From assembly GCA_963681505.1 (NCBI GenBank), contig OY811987.1:1695066-1759065 (forward strand): DNA of 64,000 bases, written 5' to 3'. Positions 1 to 10,856 of this stretch are shown here, piece by piece (within the stretch, counting starts at the first letter, position 1; every line of letters starts with the position of its first letter). The translations under genes and the position numbers were made by a program. The notes below the pieces were generated by a model, which saw only the letters and a program-made list of their open reading frames with translations, was not told the DNA's origin and did not search any database. The DNA is from Eunapius fragilis (Eukaryota; Porifera; Demospongiae; Spongillida; Spongillidae).

Positions 1-2700
1 ACTGCACATCTCAATCCTGGGCAGATTCCTGTTACAGCATTTGACCAGCCTTTGTTTGCACTAGCAAAATATGTGCAGTGGCAATTTCCTGACATCTATG
101 GAGAGCAACATTATGTTGTGATGTTTGGTGGTCTGCACATTGAAATGGCCTTGTGGAACACAATTGGAGAACTTCTGGAGGACTCTGGCTGGACAAATGC
201 TTTGTGTGAAGCAGCAGTGGCAAATCCAGGAACTGCTGACTCATTTTTGAAAGCATCACATTTGAGCAGGACAAGGCATTGTCACCAAATCACATCTCTT
301 GCCTTATCAAAACTCCAGAAGGATGCCTGGCAGCTTAGAGTGGACATGGCAAATGAAACCTACATATCATTTGAGATGTGGAAAGAAACCATGATAAAGA
401 AAAGTCCAACGTTTCATTTTTGGAATATTGTCATGAAATTTGAGATGCTGGTTCTTATGTTTATACGAGCACACAGAATCCGAGACTTTGCTTTATATGT
501 CTATGCTTTAGATCCTCTAGCACCCTGGTTCTTTTCCTCGGATCGAACCAATTACTCAAGATGGATTCCAATTCATATTTGTGATATGAAATCACTGCCA
601 GCAAGCATTAAAGAAGATTTCTCCAAATTCTGGGTACTTCCAAAGACAAAAAACAAGTTTTCCTGCATGCCACTTGACCAGGGGCATGAGCAGAATAATG
701 AAATTGTGAAAGGATCTGGTGGGGCAGTGGGACTAACAGAGAATCTAGATGCATTTCGAAGATGGATGGTTGCAGGGCCTGAGCAGGCCCGACTCCTTTT
801 AGATTTTGAAGCACAGTATTTAGAAAAAGAGACCTCTGTTGGCAAAAATCAGCATCATGAACAGAGTTTATCATGTCAGAAAACCTTCAAAACGCAAGTT
901 ACAAGTTTATCTGATACTATATTGCAAAAATGGGAAACCCTTTTTTAGACGAATGCCCTGAGCTTCTGGTTTTAGATTCTCGGAATTGTGCTAATGAGGA
1001 TGTAGTTAATACTGTTAACACCATAGAGGAACTAGGCTTTGTTCAATACCAGAAGTATGATTCATGAAAGCATCAAGAAAAATAATTTGCCTCTTTTTAT
1101 GACTCGGACAAAGTTTATTCCAAAGAGCAAACAGCAAACAGCAAATCTGAAAAGTGACTGCAACCTCTTTGGGCAACTGTACATTGCCAGCATGTTTCAT
1201 GGTGGAAACCTTGAAGAATTTTTTTCACATGAAAATCATTCATGGCCTCCAGCTTTGTCTAACATCTATCTTCCAACAAAGAAATCAGACCTTCTTAACC
1301 AGCTAATCGTTCGAGATCCCGTCCAAGCTCCATTATTCTATAATGCCAAAATCTTTGATGGTGCAGCCATAGTGCATGCTCTACCCACACAACAAGTGTC
1401 CACCTTGGAGAATACGCAGATTATGTATTCATTCGTTGGATAGAGCAGCAGCTGCAGAATTGCAACAGAGTAGACATTGTGTGGGATATATACAAAGAGG
1501 ACAGTATCAAGGAATCTACCAGGGAAAAAAGAGGTAAAGGAATCAGATGGAAGGTAGGAGAGGGTGTCAAGATCCCTTCCAATTTTCAGGATTTTCTTAA
1601 GGACCCAAAGAACAAAGAGGAGCTTTTCAACCTGTTGACCGAAAAGGTTTCTAGTCACATGTATCAAGATGAAAAGATCGTCTACATTATATCCGGTTAG
1701 TGCCTTATAATATTAATGCAATTTAAAGAAATCCTTATTCTATTTATTTATATTGTAGGTCAGTCCACTCTGTGCAATGGCACTCCTCAGCATATGCTGC
1801 AATGTGATCACGAAGAAGCTGACACCAGAATGTGTATTCACTTTAAAGATGCTCTTGAGAAAGGTGCAAGGAATATTCTTATAAGAACAGTAGACACAGA
1901 TGTTGTTGTCATTCTGGTGGGTTTATTCTTCGCACTCCTTACAGAGTACCCTAGTTTTGAGCTATGGGTGGCCTTTGGCATGGGCAAAAGCTATCAGGAG
2001 ATCAGAATAAACAGTGTGTATGATAAACTAGGCAAAGATAAGTCAATTGCACTGCCATGTTTTCATGCCTTTACTGGATGTGACACCACTTCACAGTTTT
2101 TTGGTAAAGGAAAGTCATCTGCATGGGTAGCTTGGGAATCATTTCCTGAGGCAACAGAGGCATTCAGTTTAATTACCCTTCATCCATTTGTATCACTTGA
2201 TACCACTTCTGCTGCATTTCAACTTCTTGAGAGATACACCTGTGTTCTGTATGACAAAACTACAAATATCAGTTTGGTCAATGAGCTGAGAATGAATCTT
2301 TTTTCCCAGAAGTCAGTTTCCATGGAAAACATGCCCCCTACACACAGGTATATAGTATCTTATAATTACAAAATGTGTCAGCTATTATACTTTACTTTCT
2401 TTTTCTAGGCTGCACTCCTTGAGCATTGTAATCGAGCAGTGTACCAAACAAGTATCTAGGCGAAAAGCCTCACATCACAGCAATCTGCACCATGACCAGA
2501 AGGATTTGGCTGGACAAGGAGCAGTAGTACATGGATACCTCATTGGACACTTCTACCTGAAGCTGCTCAAGCATGCAGAGAACTATTGAAGTGTGGCTGC
2601 AAAGCACTGCCTCTCTGCTCAAGAAAGTGTCGATGTCATAATGCCGGTCTTTTGTGCACTGCATTGTGTAGCTGTACCGGCTCATGTGATCCAGAGGAAT
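1..2700 (+). pseudogene. Broken PIN-like nuclease gene with Cys-rich tail (transposon-associated family), 5' end outside the window
   Basis: I recognise a protein family that is common in cnidarian and sponge genomes and has no firm function. Conserved blocks appear in order: MFGGLHIEMALWNTIGELL near 140-210, GTADSFLKASHL near 230, an Asp/Glu block HEEADTR near 1815, RTVDTDVVVI near 1890 and FTGCDTTS near 2070. The spaced acidic residues resemble a PIN/FEN-type metal-nuclease core (inference). Two short introns fit GT-AG rules: about 1697-1758 and 2348-2408. The last 120 bases (about 2575-2697) encode a C-rich tail with pattern CGCK, CxxxCxC, LCTxLCxC, like Tesmin/CXC tails. The coding frame is broken about four times in this copy, so it is probably not functional. 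The product could belong to a mobile element rather than to the host. Confidence 0.6.
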
Positions 2701-2989
2701 AGAAATAAATGCACATTGATGCATGCATGTACGAATATACTTGTATACTCATGCAGCGTACTTGATTCACTTCACTTACACTGTCCCTCTCTCAATTTTT
2801 GGGAAGGAGGCTACTTGATTCACTGAAATACGTTCATTTCAGCTATAATTTCACAAAGAGTTCACACTGATCCGTCATTTCTTACTTGTATCTCGGTTGT
2901 TCGGTGCTGTGGAGCGATGCGGGTGCTATGGAGCGTCGCGAAGCTGCGGATATATATGGCTTCTCCCGCTAGTTATCAATCCTGCTGTG
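2701..2989. other. Spacer without a recognisable gene
   Basis: This stretch lies between the nuclease-like gene and the tyrosine-recombinase remnant. It is AT-rich, and I see no coding frame with family resemblance, no terminal repeats and no structured RNA. Its right part may be the upstream part of the recombinase element. Confidence 0.4.
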
Positions 2990-3813
2990 TATGTCGACTC
3001 GGATAAGAAATTGTCAATGGCACCCCTTTTAGAATGATTCTACACATGATGGCAGGGATAGAGTCGCCTACAGAGTCACGATTAGTCCAGTCCGTGCTAG
3101 AGGGTTTGAGGCGAATACTAAGCAAGCCTAAGGTTTGGAAGGAGCCAGTGTCCTTAGAACTGTTGCAAGCCATGGTATAATAGAGGCGGCTGGGTCGGCT
3201 CCTTCCCTCTCTGATGTTAGGGTGCTTACAGTGTGTTTGGTAGCATTTGCTGGTTTTCAGCGGTGTGATGAGTTGATAAAGCTAAGATGTAAGGATATGT
3301 CCTTCAATGAGCAAGGCATGGTTATTAATATTGTATCCAGTAAAACAGACCAGTACAGGGAGGGGGCATCCCTTGTTATTGCACGTACTGGCACACCCAC
3401 ATGCCCTGCATGTGACTATGATGCAGAAATATTTCAGCATGGCAGGTTTGTCTCACACATCAGATATGTTGTTTAGGGCTATTGTATCTACCAAGGGTGG
3501 CGATTGCTAAAGAAGAGGGGGCAGTTTTAGTTACAGTCGTTTGAGGGAGTTGTTGTTGGCCAAGATTGAGCAATTGGGCATGGACCCCAAGTTGTTTGGC
3601 ATGCATAGCTTGCGAGCAGGTGGAGCTACAGCTGGAGCTAATGTCAGGGTGCCAGATAGATTGTTCAAGCGCCATGCATGGGCGTTGGAGGTCACAGTCA
3701 GCTAGGGATGGCTACTTAAAGGACTCTGTGGAGCGGAGGCTCTCTGTTTCCAAAAGCCTGGGTGTGTAGAGATGTGTTTGGATGTGTGTGTGTTTGTGTG
3801 CCTGTTCTTTGTT

Positions 3814-3917
3814 ACCTCTATGTTGTGTGTGTGTTGAAGCTTGCTGCGTGCACAGGCGACCCTGCACAAAGTTTGTTGTCACATCATGGGATGGCGGAAT
3901 GTTTAAGGAGGGAGATA
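3814..3917 (+). repeat. Direct repeat, copy 1, downstream of the tyrosine recombinase
   Basis: This block shares over 100 bases with 4465-4574, including the common segment CACAAAGTTTGTTGTCACAT and the end GGAGGGAGATA. The position just after the recombinase suggests the first B repeat of a split-direct-repeat element. Confidence 0.65.
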
Positions 3918-4464
3918 CACGTTTCTGTCGGTTGAACAAAGTAAATTAGACGGGAACAAAGTGAATTAGACGGAAACTAAGCTCCTCCGGTAGGCCTAAT
4001 TGGAGTAGCCATGTGGTGGGGGGTACAAATGGATGTGAAGGTGTGATTATTGTCATTCTAAACGCCGTGCACATGAGCAAGTTCCGTTGTTTTTTATTTA
4101 TATTTATTTTATCGGTGGTTGGTGCGGTGTTTTTGTGTTGTTCCTCTCTTTGCTTAGAGATATTGCAGCCGGGTTGTCCTTTGGTGTTTTCTAGTGGTCC
4201 TGCACCGAAATGAAGCTATGCTGAAGGCTGGAACTGGACAAGAGTGTTCTGTTTGTACATGTATGTGCATGCTGAGCAGTGCTTAGTTAGCAGGTTATTT
4301 CCCCCCCAAAAAGTTGATTTTCCCCTGGTAGAGGGTTTGCCACAGGGGTTTTCTTTCCTGGTGGAGGTGTGGGCGCACCTCTTCCGAATTAGGTGTTAGT
4401 TTGCCCCCTGTTCAGTTATGTGTCCAGGTTGTCTGTGGTTGTGATGTCAGGATCTTGTGTGTTG
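3918..4464. other. Spacer between the two direct repeats
   Basis: It contains a short internal duplication (AAAGTAAATTAGACG / AAAGTGAATTAGACG near 3940-3970) and GT-rich sequence. No gene is visible. It could correspond to the A2 part of a split direct repeat, but the matching A1 copy is not in the window. Confidence 0.35.
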
Positions 4465-4574
4465 TACTCTATGTTGTATGTATGTGTGTGATGAAGCTTG
4501 CTATGTACACAGGCGACGCTGCACAAAGTTTGTTGTCACATCATGGGATGGCGGAATGTTTAAGGAGGGAGATA
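4465..4574 (+). repeat. Direct repeat, copy 2
   Basis: Second copy of the repeat at 3814-3917, with a few substitutions and the same right end. It lies about 225 bases from the end of the minus-strand ATE1 gene. Confidence 0.65.
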
Positions 4575-4801
4575 TCATTGAACAACGCAGATCGAGCCAT
4601 TCACTTTTTAGGTGCATGTGCACATATGTGATAGGCTGCGATAAGACCCATCAGATCTTGCTAACCGTTTTGGTAGATCAATACAAGCACACACACAGTA
4701 GAGGGTAGACCATCAAAATAAAAAAATGTTAGCCCCAATGACAAATAAAAACTCATTATTACACACTGCATTGACACTGAAAAAAAAATAAAATAAAAAC
4801 A

Positions 4802-7800
4802 TCACGTTTCTATGGAAGTAATCTTCAGATCAATTACTAGGTTTGAACCCAGCTCTGGGCCTATGGCTACAATAAGTTCCTCAAATCTTCTCTCCATTAG
4901 CTCTCTCTGAATCTTGTCTACACCAAACCTTGAGAACACCTCACCAAGGTACATGTATGTGGCATAGTTCAAACAGACCACCATCTTGCTAACATCAGGC
5001 CTGTGCCCTGTCAGTTGCTGGTACTTTGCTCTGTCATTCTCAAATGCTGAACATGGCACATCAGGTGATACTTTTTTGCCCTTGTCTGCAGTCTCCGAAA
5101 CAACTATGGGTGAAGTGGCATTACTAGATGAAAGGCCATTTTTATCATGTGTGTGTTCCCTGAGGTACTTCTCTGTAGCCTCTTTCACAGCCTCCAAGGA
5201 TGGAAGCCACTCTGGTGTTATACAGGCGCAGTAAAATGATTCAGGAGAGTAGTTGGTCTTGTAGGCAAGCTTCTTGTTATTTACATTCCATCCCTCGAGG
5301 TAGTAATACTTCATCTCTGGATTCTTCTTGCTCAGTTCTCGAACAAACTCTATCTCTTTGAGAGCAGAATAAACTCCAAGTGAGTACTTGGACACTTCCT
5401 TCTCCAGACTGTACCACATGTACAGACTGACAATGCCCTTTGGGACTATATCAATCAGACTAACAGCTACAAGCCTTCCATCCAATCGATACAATTGGTG
5501 AAAACTACCGTACTTAATCCCATCCACTGTCTGATTCCTAATAGGGCTATCAACAGCATGCTCTCGATAATGATAATCCGAAGCCGGATGCTTATCATGG
5601 CGTCCCACCATGTAACTATTGTACAGCTCATGGGATTCTTGAGAGTACTGTGCTGGCACTGTCTCCACAGTTAGACGGCCAACTGGCATCCTCCTCATGA
5701 CCTTAGCGAAGCTCTTGTGTGAATGATAGTCAAAATCCCTCACCAGAACCCTGGTCTCCCACACAGAACACCTGACATCATGACACTGAGTGTTCCGGTA
5801 CAGCTTGACTCCGCCTCTCCTAAACCACCCGTAGTCGATGAGTTGTTGATACTGCTCGAGGGTAAGTCCATGGGGACGTACCGTCAGGTTGTCATACTGA
5901 CTCTCGTTGACATGGCAGCTGCACGAGATGGCCTGGGTACCGTCAATCTGCCCTATACGCAGTAGTGGTTTGTGCATGCTCAGTCCAAGAGAAGTCAGCT
6001 GTTGTATGCAGGTCTGGTCCAGCACAGGTGCAAGAGGAATGCACTGGCCCAGACCACTAGCTGCTGGGTCAGAGCTGACCTTTGGGGGCCAGCAATATTG
6101 TGTATCAAGAGCCAAACAACCAGGTATGGGTTCCCCCTGGGATGTTATGCAGTTGAGGAAAAGCCGTTCTACGAGTGTGGTGGCAACGGCACTCAGACCT
6201 TGCACATGTGTGTTGTTCTTGGCTCTGACGATCACATTGATATCTACAGCCTTACGGATAACTGGGATCATATGGTCCAGCTGGATCAACTGTAAGAACA
6301 CGAGGGCTGCATTCATCAGGACGTAACCATCCTGTTTATCATGCAGAAACTCATTCACCGTGTGCACAATACTAAAAACATCCTCAACAGCACACTTGAT
6401 GTCAGAAGGCAGCCCCATTAGATTGGCCAGTAAACCAAGCGCACATGAGACCAAGTAGGAAATGCTGTGGTGAACTACCAAGACGCTCATGAGTGCTTGG
6501 GTACAACCCGATGCTACAAGTATTTTCTTAACAGTGTCATCCTGTGACAAAACCATCAGCATGAAATAGCATGCAGTCATGACATTGGTGTCTTCTGTCA
6601 TCGGCGGATTATTCTTCATCAGATCTAAACAGATATGGTGGTAGTTCTTCTCTATCAGGTATGCCTGTACCTTGCATATATAGCATGCAATATTGGAGAG
6701 GGCAGTGACAATGCACCTGAGGATCAAACGAGAGTCGACCCTTTTGATTTGTACAAGCTTCTCAACGTAGCCCACCCTGTAAAGTTCCAAGCAGGTTTCC
6801 TTATCCAGTATGATGTCGAACAGTGTGACGCATAGATTGGTGACCACGTTAGGCGAATTGACTGTCTTCTGCAGATTTGCAGTTCTCAGGTGATCAGCAA
6901 TGAAGTCACAGAGGCCACATTTCACGACAACAGTCATGTCCACCTTGGTGTCCTTGTACAACTGCACGAGACCAGCAAGCAGACAGGTGGCATTGGTGAG
7001 CAGGATCTCATCCACCATATTGACCATCCGAGGCAGCACCTTCGTCAGTGACCCGTGGAACGCACAGGCGTGAAGTGTCTCGGCCACGCCCTTGGCATTG
7101 TCTTTGGGGGGCAGGTAGCTCAGCCACATGTTTATCACCGCCTCTGCACAGCTGGGCAAAGTAAAATCACGCTCAAAAAATTTTATAAGAGAAGAAAGGA
7201 ATTCACGGCTGTACAGGTTTGTGTTGGAGCCGCCTTTCAGAACAAGTGTGAGAGTCGCATACACTGATTTCAACCGTACTTCATTGGAGTAGACCACTTC
7301 ATGAGACAGTGCCTCTGCGAAGAAGGCAGAACTGTCACACCTGTAAAACTCTTTCTTAGCAAGACGTTCCGCCACTGTATATGACAAGGAAATGATTTCA
7401 CGTATTGCTTTGCAGGTGGGATCAACACAAACATCCAGATTTAGCCTTGCACAATCTAAAAACATGCCAATGATACTGAAACCCGCTGTTACAGACTTAG
7501 AGGGGGCTATAGGTATCATCATGAACAGCAAACTGAAAGTGCATTCCATTGTGCTGCTCCAGGAACCTGACCTGACGAATGGGATGAGGGCACCTACAAA
7601 GCCGGGATAATTGACACATCTCCATGTGACGTCTGTGTTGGCTCTGCAAGCATCCCTCAAAAAGGAAATGACTAAATCTGAGAGGGAGGAGCTGCCACAC
7701 CCCAGTGCTGAAACAGCTGCACACATGATGTCATCAGATACTCGGGCCTGCTTGCCCATACGCCGGCTGTGGACGGCCAACAGCCTCCACATGTGAATCT

Positions 7801-9132
7801 GCACAGCTATGGACGTCGAGGTAGGCTGCATGCAGATAATGGTGGCCAAGGAGTTAGCCAAGGTCTCGTTCCAGGCGGTGGTGATGGATGCTGTGCTGGC
7901 CTCTGCAATGGTCACCATGCATGCCAGCAGGGCCTCTAGTTGGACCAGGTCCATTTGAGTGTACTGCTCAAGAAGTTGATAAAGCTGACACTCGATGCCC
8001 ATCTGCTCAAGCTCTTTCAGCTGGTTCCTGTCCAGCACTGCCAAGATGGCTCTCAGAAATGTGTTGCAGCTGCTGAACACTATGGTGTCATTTTTATTCT
8101 TCTCTAAATCAAGGGCCACCTTAATCAAAGGTGACAGTACGTTGATGCCCACTGCCATAGGTACTCCAAGGTCACCCCACAGGAACGCAGCAAAGACAAG
8201 TGCCTTGTGACAAAGGATGGGGCTTTTGGTGACCACTGTACTCAAGGCTTCTCTTTGGAGGGTGGTGAATGTTTCAGTGTTGTCTGGAGTGATAAGGAAG
8301 GGCTTGCAGAGTGGCATGGCATCAAAGACCAGGGTGAAAACACTTTCATCTCCAGGATATGTTTTCAGAAGTTTCGGCATAGCATCAAGAAGCCTGAGAG
8401 TTTCATAAGGCAAGTGGGAGGATACGAAGAAAGAGTGGGTGGAGGGTACAGGGAGGAAGAGGAAAATGAAGGAAGGAGGAAGGGTGGGAAGGTTAGGGGA
8501 TGGGAGGAGAGGGGAAGGAGAGGTGGGGGAGTTGACAGGTTAGGGATTGAGAGGGAAGGGGAGGAGGGTGGAATGTTAAATCATGGGAATTAGGCCACTC
8601 CAAACTGGTCTTTAGTTTCCTGTCCACCCGCAATCTAAATAGCCCACGCCTAAAACTTATATTATTGCTATATAAGGCCATGCGTTTGTGTTATTAAATG
8701 TCAACTTTAGTTATTCATCTGCTTATTAAAACCATGTGCCATTTTGCAATTGTCAGCCAATTGCCAATTGAGATTGAAAAAGAACGAAACTTAACTCTGA
8801 TGGTTGTATTTGTATTTTATCCTATATCCACGGTTACGGTTATTATAATCCTTTTGTAGAGACGGTTATATAATTTGGCGAATTTCAACTGTCTCCGTAT
8901 AAAGAAAGGATTACCCGCTACAACAAAATATGTTTCCAAACCTTTGCACTTGTCGATTGTCATATAATCCGCCATGGTTATGGTCCTGTAAGAAACTGAC
9001 CAGTAGCTCGCGGTCCTCATCCTGCTGTACGTAAGGAAGCGCAGGGACGGGTAAATATGGCGACCGCAAGGTATATGAATCTCTCACTTGAGGTTTCGAC
9101 GAAAAAGGCCCACTCGGTGCATCGAGCTGCAT
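4802..9132 (-). CDS. ARM-repeat/arginyl-tRNA--protein transferase (ATE1) fusion protein, left-arm copy
   Basis: Two-exon model: exon 1 is 9132-8942 (63 codons plus 2 nt), intron 8941-8394, exon 2 is 8393-4802; about 1260 aa. The long frame has no ATG at its 5' end. Joining the donor AAAG/GT to the acceptor CTCAG/G keeps frame and rebuilds an Arg codon, and an in-frame TAA sits just before the exon-1 ATG. Residues about 65-870 are Leu/Val-rich helices like ARM/HEAT repeats (for example LVSCALGLLANLMG). The last 375 residues match ATE1, which moves Arg from tRNA to N-terminal acidic residues in the Arg/N-degron pathway: YGSFHQLYRLDG, SLIDIVPKGIVSLY, YSLGVYSALKEIEF. The N-terminal cysteines differ from classical ATE1. 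The frame is open throughout. I do not know this fusion from any described ATE1. Confidence 0.82.
8394..8941 (-). other. Intron of the left ATE1 fusion gene with an exceptionally long polypyrimidine tract
   Basis: On the minus strand the last 180 bases before the acceptor are almost pure C and T and free of AG, then TTATGAAACTCTCAG/G. This is a strong acceptor context and argues that the codons before the AG are not translated. The intron is 548 bp, the same as in the right-arm copy. No other gene was seen. Confidence 0.7.
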
Positions 9133-9930
9133 TTATCCAGAACCTACAATTTGAAGAAGGAAGACGGTTAGCACGCAAGACGCTAGTACACATCATTAGG
9201 CGGTGAACGAGAGCGGTAGTGAGGGCCCTGTGTGCCACGCCCTACGCGCACTTACCCCAAACAGTCGTTTCTGAGCGATTGCCTTGTACGGTAATTGCGA
9301 TATGAATTGGTAAATATTTTTATTGTTGGTCACCACGCCACTACACTATCGTTGCATTAATGCTGAAGCGTAGCACGTGGTTATGAATTTCACTAACCAG
9401 TATTACTGAACGATCATTGGAAGGTACGGTTTGACTGACCCAGGCTATAATGACGTAAGCATTAGTGTCCAGCAAAATCACCCTTCTGGATAGTTTTTCA
9501 AGTTTTCAAATTTTTGGATTTTCAGTGAACTCCAAAGAGTTTCTATCAAATGGTCCTTACGCATCCAAAATTGGGCTATCCGTCATAAAGTTATAAGGTA
9601 CTGAATTTATAATTAGCCATACATTTCAATGCGAGCGTTACTTTTCTTTTGCTTGTCCTGTAAAATTTGATATCATAGGGGTGATTTTGCTGGGCACTGT
9701 TCCATATCATGATAGCAAGTCGATAATTATGGTCGGATTTTGCATGACCTTCTTACCAAGTGAATCTGGACAGTGGACGGTGTAGCGTAAGGTCTGGAAA
9801 TTGTTGACCAACATGTATCTTTTTGCATGCCTAGACCACATTGCAGCGTAATTGATTGTACACATAATTTCCGAGTTCATGTTAAATCGCCGTTCCATAT
9901 ATCATCTACGCGTAGACGATTCAGTGTATA
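9133..9930. promoter_or_regulatory. 5' flank of the left ATE1 fusion gene
   Basis: About 800 bases upstream of exon 1, conserved in all three loci (here, 42915-43712 reversed, and 57501-58319). No TATA box is evident close to the start. A MITE occupies 9464-9698. The flank ends where the A1 Helitron-like element begins, next to the sequence GTGTATA. Confidence 0.5.
9464..9698. mobile_element. MITE with CCAGCAAAATCACCC inverted ends (left arm)
   Basis: The terminal inverted repeats read AGTGTCCAGCAAAATCACCC on the left and AGTGCCCAGCAAAATCACCC on the right (reversed). It is 235 bp with no coding capacity. The same element sits at the same place in the other two ATE1 upstream flanks, so it predates their duplication. 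The superfamily was not determined. Confidence 0.7.
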
Positions 9931-9934
9931 TCCT

Positions 9935-9954
9935 GAACCTGCGGCAGCAGGTTC
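9935..9954 (+). repeat. Short 5'-terminal hairpin of element A1
   Basis: GAACCTGC-GGCA-GCAGGTTC, an 8-bp perfect stem with a 4-nt loop, four bases inside the element's TC start. Family B has the same geometry with different bases. Confidence 0.7.
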
Positions 9955-10337
9955 ATTATAGGATTGATTGAGGGTTGATGAATGTCATTAATCTAGCGTA
10001 TGGAGGGACAATGGAGAAACGGATCGCTTATCTCTTTATCGCGATGGAATGAGAGCACAACGATCTACAGTTCTACGTTGGTTCCGTGTCATTAAACGGT
10101 GTGGTTATAGAGAAACAAACAATTTCCTGTTTCTCGTGCCCATTCCTAAAATAATTCTTGGTTGTCGTCTTCTTCTTCTTAGGAAGGTGTAATTCGAGCT
10201 ACGAACGGTTTTGAAGAACAGTAATAGTACCAATCGCTTCGAAATTTACCGGCACGTTATCCTTACATGTTATATAGACACATATATATCAAGTTCTAAT
10301 TAATAACGATATATAATAGATTTTTATTAATAATTGT

Positions 10338-10640
10338 AGCGGGATTGTCAGCTGGGGCAGCCGCCTTGTCCACTGAAGATCGAAAGCATACTGACAATGA
10401 CCCCAAATGCAATGCTTTGGGCTGGTGTTGTGTATCTCTGCATGGTCACGGAGTCCTATGGTGCTTGGGGAAAGGAAGTCGTGGGCTCGTTTAAGATGCT
10501 TGCCTCCCGTCTTGCCATCATATCGGGCAAACCAAAGTCAGTTGTGCTGTCTGAACTGTATAACAAGCTCAACTTGCATCTGGTGAGGGCAAGTGCGACA
10601 GCAATCCTTTCCAGGTGGCTCCCATATAAAGTTTATTGAA
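10338..10640 (+). pseudogene. LINE-type reverse transcriptase C-terminal fragment (left arm)
   Basis: The translation contains STEDRKHTDNDPKCNALGW and then, after one frame shift, TESYGAWGKEVVGSF, LASRLAI and YNKLNLHLVRASATAILSRW. From memory, the pattern (V)ETYG-WG-EA...LASRLA...LYGRLNL-LVR is the tail of non-LTR reverse transcriptase proteins in invertebrates. Only this tail is present. It sits between the 5' hairpin of element A1 and its gene, which suggests an insertion into, or capture by, A1. An equal fragment is in the right arm at 42205-42507. Confidence 0.5.
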
Positions 10641-10856
10641 CTGTAGCATGATTTATTAATAATTCATGCATGTTGTTTCTCCTCCAATAATAATAATAAT
10701 CCCTGTACGTGCATTTATTCCCATTCGTGTATTCCTCTATATCTTATTCTTGTTACTATTATTTTAAATAATTTTAGGCAGTATAAATACTCTAACCTGC
10801 ACTATTATTGGTGCAGTTTAGTTGTTACTTTGGCAAGTGAAGTATTTTTTCTAAAA

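Larger units (their letters stand above)
2990..4574 (+). mobile_element. Fossil tyrosine-recombinase element (Ngaro/DIRS-like or Crypton-like), 3' part
   Basis: The stretch from about 3060 to 3769 encodes a tyrosine recombinase of the type found in YR retroelements and Cryptons. The first catalytic Arg lies in the block FAGFQRCDELIKL near 3250. The C-terminal block GMHSLRAGGATAGAN (His and Arg of the HxxR box) lies near 3600, followed by an RHAW-like segment and an end at KSLGV. Downstream, a 104-bp direct repeat occurs twice, at 3814-3917 and 4465-4574. A recombinase followed by B1-spacer-B2 repeats is the layout of the Ngaro-like element further along this window, so I favour a YR retroelement. 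The copy is broken and only its 3' part is visible. No reverse transcriptase was seen. Confidence 0.5.

Noticed and set aside
8395-8413. Start of the ATE1 long frame at a TTG codon (MPYETL...)
   Set aside because: It lies in the intron just before the acceptor AG. The spliced exon-1 model explains both copies and gives an ATG start.
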